Positions 1 to 5,848 of a DNA stretch of 5,848 bases are shown here, piece by piece. This DNA comes from Candidatus Zixiibacteriota bacterium. Its GTDB lineage: Bacteria > Zixibacteria > MSB-5A5 > WJJR01. The stretch covers positions 1 through 5,848 of the forward strand of contig JAGVEK010000395.1 of assembly GCA_020058315.1 (NCBI GenBank), read 5' to 3'. A program made the translations under genes and the position numbers. Each line of letters begins with the position of its first letter. Positions within the stretch are counted from its first letter, which is position 1. The notes beneath the pieces are model-generated. The model worked only from the letters and a program-made list of their open reading frames with translations. It was not told the DNA's origin and did not search any database.

Positions 1-2993
1 CATTCGAGCGGGAACTCCTGGATCGTGATTTTCTTGGCGTAGAAATTATCAAAGAAGTCCAGAGAGTTGGCTGACGCCTTGCCATAGGCATACGCGAAGT
101 TGTAGGTCAGGGTTCCTGACACGTAATTGCCGTACTTCTTCTCCAGTTCCAATTCAAGACCCCGGGCGCGGGCGTAATCGCGGTTCTCATAGAAATTGCG
201 CTGAGCCTGAACGGAGCCGCTTGCCTGGTTGGACGCGGTGACGCGGCCGAAGTCGTCCTTATAGAATCCCTGAACGGAAAGGAGGTAGGTGGAAGAGAGC
301 ATGTACTGGATGCCGAATTCGTACTGAATCGTCTTCGCGTAGTCGAGGTTGACATTGCCAATGATGCCGGTCGCGCTCGACGACTGCGTCGCGCGGCGGT
401 ACATGTAAGACATCTGCGGCAACTGATAGAAGTGACCGTAGTTGAAGAACACTTTCGCCTTGTCGGAGATGGGGTAGGAGAAGGCGATCCGGGGGGCGAA
501 CTTGTCGCGGTATTGCTCGGCGACAACGCGATTGCCGAATTCGTCAGGGACCCCTCCCGTGGTCAGATCCGCAGCGGATGACTGGATGAAGTAATCGTAG
601 CGGAAGCCCAGATTGGCAATCATCTGCCCGTACTCCATCTTGTCACGCACATAGAACGCACCAGACTTGGGTTTCTGAGTATAGAAGTCGCGCACGTTGC
701 CACGCCCTTGATAAGGGCCGTTGTCCGCATACCTGATGTTGTCGTAAGTGACGTAGGATTTTGTCAATTCGCCCTGTGTCAGACTGTAAGAAGAGTACTT
801 GAAACCAACCTTGACTTCGTGTTCACGCCGTACCTGGCTGGTCAGGTCGATATCAAGCGAGTTGGTGATCACGTCGTGCTTGCTCCAGAGGATATCCGCG
901 TCCCAGCCCCCATCGAGAAAGCCATCGCCGGCATCCCATTGTCCGTTACCATTGCGATCGTAGTAGGGCTCTCCAAGCTCATGGGAGTTCTGGTCGATCG
1001 ACCACTTCCCTGAACCTTCCCCCCCCCTATCGAACACACCGTTCCCGTTGAAGTCACGGAACGGGACACCGGGCGCCCAGGGATCGCTGGGGCCGTCATA
1101 CTTGGAATTGTACGACAAATCGGTGAACGGTTCACCGAACGGATACTCGGGCATCAGCCGCGCGTCACGAACTCCATTGCGATTGACATCAACGAAGGGT
1201 TCGCCGAGGGAGACATCCCCATCAATGAACGATTCGGTCTTGTCGTTGGAGGTTCCGAAGTTCTGGTCTCGCTCCGGGTCATACCGGCCATTGCCATTGC
1301 CGTCACCGAAGATATCTGCGTCGCCTTTCAGTTCAGCGGCATACGGATCATAGCGATTTGTTGAGTCGCCGGCCTTGACGGTGAAACCATCGTACACACC
1401 GCTGCCGTTCCGGTCGACGAAAGGCTCTCCTGAATCCGGGTCAAACCTGCCATTGCCATTGAAGTCGTAGATCAGTTCGTCTGGCGACACCTCACCATCA
1501 TCGTTCTTGTCGTACGCGATGTCACCCATGTTGTAGAATCCATCCGGATATAGCTCGATCCACTCCTCCGGGGCATCATAGCGGCCATTATTATTGACGT
1601 CAAAATAGCGATCCACGAGTTTCGAGATATCGACGGTTGAATCCACCTGGGAAAAGAGGAACTGATCCGGATTCATCGTCCCGCCCGGGGTTGTCGGATC
1701 ACCGGGTTTCTGCTGGTACATGCGATGGAACCGCGACACGAGCACCTGATAGAATGTGGTCGGACTCAGGTTGTGAGTCCATGTCAGGCTGTAGCGATCG
1801 TTGATGTCCTCAACCCACGGGAGAGCGCCGGTGTTGTAGCGGTACTGCCACGCAGTGTAATCTCCCCAGCTCCAGGGAATTGAGCGCTCGTATCCTCTGC
1901 TGGCGATTCCATTGAGGCGGATGTCCGGGCTGAGACGGCAGGTGAGTTTGAACAGCATGTTGCCAACATTGCTCTGCCGGTCCGTGACTTTGATCCCTAG
2001 GAACTTCGTCTGGCGGGTCCTCATCGGCAGGAGTGGTGAGGCGTATTTGTCGAGCGACGCGTAGGTATTCGTCCGGTTGAAATCCATGCTGACGAAGTAG
2101 CTCACCTTGTCGGCCGCTTTCTCCAAGCCCAAGGCAGGCAGGAGCTTCTTGGTGATGAGCGGCTCGGGGCCGCCGAGGTTGAACTCGAGGCGGTTGAACT
2201 TGAAAGAGTATGTGTTGAGCTTGGGCGATCCGAAATCGTCGGTGAAGTACTCGATGTGGCCACGGGTGACAGTCCGATCACCCTCCTTCGTGGCAACGTT
2301 GATGATGCCCGAAGTGGCTTCGCCGTACTCGGCTGACCATCCGCCTTTGATGATGGAGATGTTCTCGATTTCCGTTCCGGACAGGTTCAGCGATTCGGTC
2401 GCGCCGCGTCCGCCAAGCGGATCTTTCATGGATACGCCGTCAACCATGTAGAGGACTTCTTCGGAGCGGCCGCCACGGATGTGGAAGCGGTCGTTGCGGA
2501 CGGTGACACCGACCTGAGACTTGAGGATGTCGGCCACGTTAGTGACCGGCATGCTCTTGATTTTCTCGGCGGTGACATCGCGCTTGGTGGTGGCCTCATC
2601 CATCTGAATCATCTGCCGCTCACGGGTGACAATGATCGGCTGCAATTCAATCAAGCTGGGCTCGAGCTCGACGTTCAGAGTTGTAGTCTGATCGGGCCTG
2701 ACCAGAACATCCTGAGTGATCACGCCTGTGTATCCGACGATCTTGACTTCGATGACCTGTGCCCCGGCAGGGACTGGCATGATCTGGAATTTGCCATCCA
2801 AGTCGGTCAGGACACCGATCTTGGTGCCGGAAAGCTGGACGGCGGCGCCAATGATCGGTTCCTTGGTTTTCTTGTCAATGACCACGCCAGCGATTTTGCC
2901 GGTGACGGCAGCGAGCGCTGGTGTGGCAAGGAGAAGACCGAGCGATAAGGTCAGCCAAATCCTTCTGCAGTAGACTCTTGCGCTTGGTGACAT
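1..2993 (-). CDS. TonB-dependent outer-membrane receptor with N-terminal carboxypeptidase-regulatory-like domain and internal calcium-motif repeats (3' end cut by window edge)
   Basis: I see 997 uninterrupted codons that run off the left edge, so the C-terminus is missing. The protein should be an outer-membrane beta-barrel importing a ligand with TonB/ExbBD energy; the ligand cannot be told. Residues 1-28 form a signal peptide: Arg-rich start, hydrophobic core, then PALA before A29. Residues 31-110 are a carboxypeptidase-regulatory-like beta-sandwich (GVVIDKKTKEPIIGA, then DLDGKFQI). Residues 118-126 (QPIIVTRER) resemble a TonB box. Residues about 135-236 are the plug, with HIRGGRSEE, YMVDGVSM and AEYGEATSGIINVATKEG. 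Barrel-type sequence rich in aromatic residues follows at 237-460 and 701-997. Between them, 461-700 is an Asp/Asn/Gly-rich repeat block. I chose the ATG at 2993 because GGAGG lies 8 bases upstream and the signal peptide fits; in-frame ATGs at 3008 and 3056 have weaker sites. The family assignment is firm; the substrate is unknown. Confidence 0.95.
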   Translation of the reverse strand, partial: MSPSARVYCRRIWLTLSLGLLLATPALAAVTGKIAGVVIDKKTKEPIIGAAVQLSGTKIGVLTDLDGKFQIMPVPAGAQVIEVKIVGYTGVITQDVLVRPDQTTTLNVELEPSLIELQPIIVTRERQMIQMDEATTKRDVTAEKIKSMPVTNVADILKSQVGVTVRNDRFHIRGGRSEEVLYMVDGVSMKDPLGGRGATESLNLSGTEIENISIIKGGWSAEYGEATSGIINVATKEGDRTVTRGHIEYFTDDFGSPKLNTYSFKFNRLEFNLGGPEPLITKKLLPALGLEKAADKVSYFVSMDFNRTNTYASLDKYASPLLPMRTRQTKFLGIKVTDRQSNVGNMLFKLTCRLSPDIRLNGIASRGYERSIPWSWGDYTAWQYRYNTGALPWVEDINDRYSLTWTHNLSPTTFYQVLVSRFHRMYQQKPGDPTTPGGTMNPDQFLFSQVDSTVDISKLVDRYFDVNNNGRYDAPEEWIELYPDGFYNMGDIAYDKNDDGEVSPDELIYDFNGNGRFDPDSGEPFVDRNGSGVYDGFTVKAGDSTNRYDPYAAELKGDADIFGDGNGNGRYDPERDQNFGTSNDKTESFIDGDVSLGEPFVDVNRNGVRDARLMPEYPFGEPFTDLSYNSKYDGPSDPWAPGVPFRDFNGNGVFDRGGEGSGKWSIDQNSHELGEPYYDRNGNGQWDAGDGFLDGGWDADILWSKHDVITNSLDIDLTSQVRREHEVKVGFKYSSYSLTQGELTKSYVTYDNIRYADNGPYQGRGNVRDFYTQKPKSGAFYVRDKMEYGQMIANLGFRYDYFIQSSAADLTTGGVPDEFGNRVVAEQYRDKFAPRIAFSYPISDKAKVFFNYGHFYQLPQMSYMYRRATQSSSATGIIGNVNLDYAKTIQYEFGIQYMLSSTYLLSVQGFYKDDFGRVTASNQASGSVQAQRNFYENRDYARARGLELELEKKYGNYVSGTLTYNFAYAYGKASANSLDFFDNFYAKKITIQEFPLE
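894..1613 (-). repeat. Asp/Asn/Gly-rich calcium-loop-like repeat block inside the TonB receptor (residues 461-700)
   Basis: This coding block carries repeated DxNxNGxxD-type loops at residues 465-473 (DVNNNGRYD), 510-518 (DFNGNGRFD), 527-535, 564-572, 602-610, 647-655 and 679-687 (DRNGNGQWD). Residues 495-506 (DKNDDGEVSPDE) have the full 12-position EF-hand loop pattern, with Asp, Asn, Asp, Gly, Ser and Glu at positions 1, 3, 5, 6, 9 and 12. A longer unit, G-E-P-F-x-D-x-N-x-N-G-x-x-D, occurs five times, at residues 522, 597, 620, 642 and 674. The copy at 620 is degenerate (DLSYNSKYD). Such loops bind Ca2+ in EF-hand, dockerin and thrombospondin type 3 families. Binding here, and an extracellular-loop location, are inferences. 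Confidence 0.85.
1019..1027 (-). repeat. Homopolymer of nine G (coding strand) within the receptor gene
   Basis: Nine consecutive C on the plus strand give nine G in the coding strand, spanning codons AGG GGG GGG G(AA), residues 656-659. The receptor frame is open on both sides, so the tract is in the ON length here. Loss of one G would put translation into a frame that ends at the stop at 869-871. Gain of one G would reach TGA at 979-981 after about a dozen codons. Either change removes the downstream half of the barrel. A simple Gly-codon run or a sequencing homopolymer error are alternative readings. Confidence 0.8.
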
Positions 2994-3001
2994 TGCCAAA
3001 G

Positions 3002-3006
3002 CCTCC
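3002..3006 (-). promoter_or_regulatory. Ribosome binding site (GGAGG) for the TonB receptor
   Basis: GGAGG on the minus strand lies 8 bases before the ATG at 2993. It is the only strong Shine-Dalgarno sequence near the three in-frame ATGs (2993, 3008, 3056), and it decides the start. It also overlaps the ATG at 3008, which makes that start less likely. Confidence 0.75.
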
Positions 3007-3133
3007 ATTGCCTGGCCCGGGATAAGACCGGCTGGTTCCAGGAGCCGACGAATCATGCCGATGGGAAGGGTTCCAGTCGCATCAAAACCACGTTTTCCAT
3101 GTGAGGGCCTATCCAAAAAGCCCACATCCGACA

Positions 3134-3163
3134 ATGATTCACAGACCGGCACTGTCAAGTCAA
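3134..3163 (-). promoter_or_regulatory. Candidate sigma-70-type promoter for the TonB receptor
   Basis: On the minus strand TTGACT (3158-3163) is followed by an 18-base spacer and AATCAT (3134-3139), matching the consensus at 5 of 6 and 4 of 6 positions. An overlapping alternative is TTGACA (3153-3158) with a 16-base spacer and CATTGT (3131-3136). Either would leave a leader of roughly 130 bases before the ATG. This is a by-eye match, and the true sigma-factor preferences of the organism are unknown. Confidence 0.3.
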
Positions 3164-3212
3164 GCAAAAAGCCCCGATTCTGTCTTAACCAACTCCCGGA
3201 TACCTCCCAATC

Positions 3213-3251
3213 GATGCGCCGCCCAGAACCACCCTGGGTAGCGGACGCATC
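3213..3251 (-). repeat. Imperfect inverted repeat forming a strong hairpin (6+3+5 bp, 7-base loop)
   Basis: In the transcript the 5' arm is GATGCG, bulged T, CCG, bulged CTA, CCCAG. The loop is GGTGGTT, and the 3' arm is CTGGG, CGG, CGCATC. That makes 14 Watson-Crick pairs, mostly G-C, with bulges only on the 5' arm. It starts about 50 bases after the stop codon of the LipM-like gene. No run of U follows (the next bases are GATTGGGAGG), so it is not a standard intrinsic terminator. A 3'-end stabilising stem, a rho-linked or attenuating structure, or a protein-binding site are possible. Confidence 0.6.
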
Positions 3252-3301
3252 CACACGCTACTACACGCGGGCGGGACATCTATTCCCTCGCCGCGGGGTT
3301 T

Positions 3302-4129
3302 TTATCGTTTTTCGTGCCAGCGCCCGGTCAGCCATTGTTCTTTTCGTGCGGCGATTTCGGAGGATCGCACCCAGTCATGTGAATTCGGGTGCCATGCGAG
3401 ATTGAGCTCTTCCGCCAGACCAGCCATTAGGGCATTCGCCAGGGCAAGCCTTGGATCGTGCGGGAAAGGGAGCCGGTCATGGCAGGCCCACCATTCCTGG
3501 CGGATGGACGTTGGATCCGCGCAGTCCGGCCAGAAGCGATCGTCTGCACCGGGAGCCTGCAGGTAGATGGTGCCATGCTGAAGCGAGGCTCTGGACAGGT
3601 TCCATTGAGCCGCTGCAACGGCTTTCAGTCCGTCGATGGAGATTTCAAAACGTGTGAGAGCAGCCCCGCAAAGACCATGGGCAGACGCTGGCCGGCCGAC
3701 GGCCCGGTTCTTTCGGACGTTATTCAGCGTGGGATGGAAACCTGCGCGGACCAGCCCCGCCGCCAGACCCTGAGCGACGCGATGGAAGATCGATGAACGC
3801 GCCTCCCCCGGGAGGAAGACAAACATTTCGTGAGAGGCAGCGACGGCGTAATTGAGTTCCCGATGGTGAAGCAAGGCTCCGCCGCCCGTCGGCCGACGGA
3901 CCCAGTCCCAGCCGTTTTGCCGGCACCTATCCGGATCGACGACGGTCCTCCATCGCTGATTGCGGCCGATGGTAACGGCGGGCGGTGACATGGAATAGAA
4001 ACGCAGGAATGCCCGACGACCCGGCCGGTTGCAGAGATCTGCCAATTCAGCATCGATCGCCATCTGCGTGGCGGCATCGGCGACGATTGGAGGAATGTGG
4101 TCCCAGGTCTCGGCCACGACGGTTCTCAC
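3302..4129 (-). CDS. LplA/LipM-family protein: octanoyltransferase (LipM-like) or lipoate-protein ligase
   Basis: The 275-residue product is of usual length for LipM/LplA enzymes (BPL_LplA_LipB fold), which load octanoyl or lipoyl groups onto GcvH and E2 domains in the cytoplasm. Visible motifs are RFYSMSPPAVTIGRNQ (43-58), RRPTGGGALLHH (78-89) followed by ELNYAVA, K169 in DGLKAVAAAQ, LQHGTIYL (183-190), and a basic C-terminus ending WHEKR. Cys154 sits 15 residues before K169. That matches my recollection of the catalytic Cys spacing in Bacillus LipM (C-x14-K), which favours transferase over ATP-dependent ligase. The usual GSAQ motif is AAAQ here. The start is GTG at 4129: no ATG, GTG or TTG lies in frame upstream in the gap, and there is no clear Shine-Dalgarno sequence. 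GTG at 4117 is an alternative. The stop is TAA. The gene lies 110 bases after the regulator on the same strand. Confidence 0.88.
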   Translation of the reverse strand: MRTVVAETWDHIPPIVADAATQMAIDAELADLCNRPGRRAFLRFYSMSPPAVTIGRNQRWRTVVDPDRCRQNGWDWVRRPTGGGALLHHRELNYAVAASHEMFVFLPGEARSSIFHRVAQGLAAGLVRAGFHPTLNNVRKNRAVGRPASAHGLCGAALTRFEISIDGLKAVAAAQWNLSRASLQHGTIYLQAPGADDRFWPDCADPTSIRQEWWACHDRLPFPHDPRLALANALMAGLAEELNLAWHPNSHDWVRSSEIAARKEQWLTGRWHEKR

Positions 4130-4239
4130 TCTACACAGTCCAGGCAGAAGATAATCTTGAGCGGCGGCGCAACAGGATTTGGACGCCTGAGTGGGACTAC
4201 AGAAACCGGATTTTGACAGAATGGGGAAATGGGGGGCGG
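4130..4239 (-). other. Short gap between regulator stop and LipM-like start
   Basis: The gap is 110 bases, C-rich just after the TGA of the regulator. I see no hairpin with a U-tract, no credible -35/-10 pair (a lone TATCTT has no partner at suitable spacing), and no GG-N10-GC sigma-54 element. Read-through from the regulator into the LipM-like gene is therefore plausible but not shown. Confidence 0.4.
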
Positions 4240-5848
4240 TCAGTCGGCGTCGAGGTTGTACTGCCGGATCTTCAAACGCAATGTGGATTCCGGGATCCCG
4301 AGTTTGTCGGCCGCGTGCTTCTTGACGCCACTCGCCTCGGCCAGAGCCCGCAGGATATAGCGTTGCTCGATCTGCGCGATCTGGTCGTAGAGCCGGAAAT
4401 GCTGCGGGATTGTCTCTGTCTGGATAATTTCGGCGAGGCAGTCACTGTCAAAGAACTTCCGGGACAGGCGATCCGGCGTCAGGACATCGTCCCCCGGGGA
4501 CAGCAGCACCATCTTGCGGACTTCGTTATCGAGTTCACGGACATTACCCGGCCAGCGATAGGCGGACATGACACGAATGGTCTCCGGCGCCAGGCGCACG
4601 GTATGACCTGTTTCCTCGCCAATCCGGGAAAGGAAGTGGTCGATCAGCAGTGGGACATCTTCGGGACGCTCGCGAAGAGGCGGGAGTGTGAATGTCAATG
4701 CCGACAGACGATAGAACAGATCACGACGGAAAGCACCGCGCTCAACCTCCTGGGTCAGATCCCGGTTGGTCGCCGATAACACGCGGACGTTGACGGGCCG
4801 GGGTTTGGTATCTCCCAGACGGGTCAACTCCTTCGACTCCAAAAGACGGAGCAGCTTGGCCTGGATCGAGAGCGGCATTTCGCCTATTTCATCGAGGAAG
4901 AACGTTCCACCATCTGCTTCTTCGAACAACCCGATTTTGTCGCGATCGGCGCCCGTATAAGCTCCCCGCCGGGCGCCAAACAATTCGCTTTCCAGCAAAG
5001 ACTCAGGCAGGGCGGCACAATTGACCGAAACGAAACGCGCTTCGCGCCTGCTGCTCGAGTAATGAACCGCTTTGGCGAGGAGATCTTTGCCGGTGCCGGT
5101 CTCACCCTGAAGGAGTACCGCGACATCGGCATCGACAATCAGCCGCACCCGTGAGAGAACCTGACGGAATGTGTCATTCTGAGTCAGGATACTGGGGAAT
5201 TCGCAGATACGGCCGACTTGGTCGCGGAGGCGCTTGACGTCTTGGAATAGCCGCTCGGACCGGAGGCGTGTGGATTGCCAGGCGACAACTTCGGCGAACG
5301 CGACCGCGAAGTCGAGATTGCGGGGCGTGAATCCCTTGGCGGCTGAATCCGGCTGAAGGAGGATGTCGGCGTAGAGAATCCCGACAGCACCGGGGCCGAG
5401 TTCGACTGGAACGGTGAGGACGGAAAGCGGCACACGACCGGCATCATCCCGCAGGTATGCCGCCAGTTCGGGAGTTTGCGCCACCGACCAGTAGATTCGG
5501 GGCGAGTCGCAGGGCAGGAACTGGTGATATGTTCCTGCCGCGAATGAAGCGAGGCGCACGGCAAAGCTATCGTCCGCACCAGATAGGACCAGAGCGCGAC
5601 CTGCGCGCTTTCCCTCGGCGGTTACCTCGAGAAGAACGAGGCGTGATGCTCCGAGCCGCACCCGGCAGAAATCGATGGCCTCCTGAAGATCATCGACCGC
5701 GGCGCGGTCGGCCCGTGATGGAGTCCAAGGTGTTCCACCCAAGCGAAATTCATTGTGGTCCGACTGAGCGTGGCTGACACATTGATGGGCGAGACTCTCG
5801 AGGATTTCCAGCGGGTTGCGCGCGGCGCCGGCAGGATCATAGGAACCC
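4240..5848 (-). CDS. Sigma-54-dependent enhancer-binding transcriptional regulator, GAF-like/AAA+/Fis-HTH (5' end outside window)
   Basis: The frame is open for 35 codons beyond the TTG at 5742 up to the right edge, and that TTG has no ribosome binding site, so the true N-terminus lies outside. Counting from the TTG as residue 1, about 15-160 look like a GAF-type sensor, and 158-180 form a linker helix. The AAA+ domain follows: Walker A GETGTGKD (213-220), sigma-54 contact loop GAYTGA (260-265), Walker B with FFLDEIGEMP (281-290), sensor I SATNRDL (323-329), arginine-finger region FRRDLFYRLS (338-347), and sensor II WPGNVREL (397-404). Residues 451-497 are a Fis-type DNA-binding helix-turn-helix (AADKLGIPESTLRLKIRQY). 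All ATPase motifs are intact, so it should remodel sigma-54 RNA polymerase. No receiver domain is seen; signal sensing is probably by the GAF-like region or an unseen N-terminal part. The ligand and target genes are unknown. Confidence 0.95.
   Translation of the reverse strand, partial: GSYDPAGAARNPLEILESLAHQCVSHAQSDHNEFRLGGTPWTPSRADRAAVDDLQEAIDFCRVRLGASRLVLLEVTAEGKRAGRALVLSGADDSFAVRLASFAAGTYHQFLPCDSPRIYWSVAQTPELAAYLRDDAGRVPLSVLTVPVELGPGAVGILYADILLQPDSAAKGFTPRNLDFAVAFAEVVAWQSTRLRSERLFQDVKRLRDQVGRICEFPSILTQNDTFRQVLSRVRLIVDADVAVLLQGETGTGKDLLAKAVHYSSSRREARFVSVNCAALPESLLESELFGARRGAYTGADRDKIGLFEEADGGTFFLDEIGEMPLSIQAKLLRLLESKELTRLGDTKPRPVNVRVLSATNRDLTQEVERGAFRRDLFYRLSALTFTLPPLRERPEDVPLLIDHFLSRIGEETGHTVRLAPETIRVMSAYRWPGNVRELDNEVRKMVLLSPGDDVLTPDRLSRKFFDSDCLAEIIQTETIPQHFRLYDQIAQIEQRYILRALAEASGVKKHAADKLGIPESTLRLKIRQYNLDAD

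Larger units (their letters stand above)
2994..3301 (-). other. 308-base non-coding leader between the LipM-like gene and the receptor gene
   Basis: I see no convincing gene here. In the direction of transcription it holds a 14-bp imperfect hairpin (3213-3251), a candidate sigma-70-type promoter (3134-3163), and two exact copies of the 10-mer GGGCTTTTTG (3165-3174 and 3114-3123, 51 bases apart). It also holds a 13-base dyad AAAACGTGGTTTT (3084-3096), a small 5-bp stem with a 9-base loop (3029-3047), and the ribosome binding site. I recognise no known riboswitch class. The spacing suggests the receptor is transcribed separately from the gene upstream. Confidence 0.6.

Noticed and set aside
894..1613. 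CRISPR-like or satellite DNA repeats
   Set aside because: The repetition is at protein level with variable spacing and codons, inside an uninterrupted receptor frame. Short GCCATT-type DNA repeats simply encode Asn-Gly runs.
2481..2948. Plus-strand open frame of 155 codons
   Set aside because: It is antisense to the plug and N-terminal domain of the receptor, whose motifs are unmistakable. The Asp/Leu-rich product is a frame shadow.
2994..3301. Riboswitch (for example cobalamin) in the receptor leader
   Set aside because: No conserved core of a class I know could be recognised; the hairpins present are explained separately.
3285..3305. CCC...GGGG stem followed by TTTTT on the plus strand, terminator-like
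   Set aside because: Only about four pairs including a wobble, with poor loop geometry. There is no plus-strand gene to terminate, and it overlaps the end of the minus-strand LipM-like gene.
2994..4239. Possible sigma-54 (-24/-12) promoters in the two gaps, suggested by the neighbouring enhancer-binding regulator
   Set aside because: I read the minus strand of both gaps for GG-N10-GC and found none. The nearest look-alike, TGGCACGAAAA at the end of the LipM-like gene, lacks the GC at -12.
3985..4779. Plus-strand open frame of 264 codons
   Set aside because: It runs antisense across the start of the LipM-like gene, the gap and the AAA+ C-terminal half, all of which have clear family motifs on the minus strand. 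Its translation shows no recognisable domain.
5740..5742. TTG as the start of the sigma-54 regulator
   Set aside because: There is no Shine-Dalgarno sequence before it, and the frame is open up to the window edge, so the gene is treated as 5' partial.

Overview
The window is GC-rich bacterial DNA carrying three genes, all on the minus strand. Read in the direction of transcription (right to left) they are: a sigma-54 enhancer-binding regulator, cut by the right edge; a complete LplA/LipM-family lipoyl-metabolism enzyme; and a large TonB-dependent outer-membrane receptor, cut by the left edge. No RNA gene, insertion sequence or CRISPR array is visible. The receptor implies a Gram-negative (two-membrane) organism. 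Its type (carboxypeptidase-regulatory-like domain, then plug, then a barrel with DxNxNGxxD repeats) is the kind I associate with FCB-group or related candidate phyla such as Zixibacteria, Marinimicrobia or Calditrichota. That placement comes from family memory, not from a search.

Layout: 1-2993 is the receptor. It has a signal peptide, a TonB-box-like segment, a plug, and a roughly 240-residue Asp/Asn/Gly-rich block (894-1613) with EF-hand/TSP3-like calcium-loop motifs inserted within the barrel region. The block contains a 9-base homopolymer that could work as a frame switch. 2994-3301 is a 308-base non-coding leader with a good ribosome binding site, a candidate promoter and a strong 39-base hairpin that lacks a U-tract. 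3302-4129 is the LipM-like acyltransferase or ligase. 4130-4239 is a short gap with nothing clear in it. 4240-5848 is a GAF-like/AAA+/Fis regulator whose reading frame stays open to the right edge.

No functional link between the three genes is proven. The regulator could control a sigma-54 promoter, but I found no -24/-12 element in either gap. The receptor seems to have its own promoter. The least ordinary part of the window is the calcium-motif insertion in the receptor together with its G9 tract. The leader hairpin comes next.
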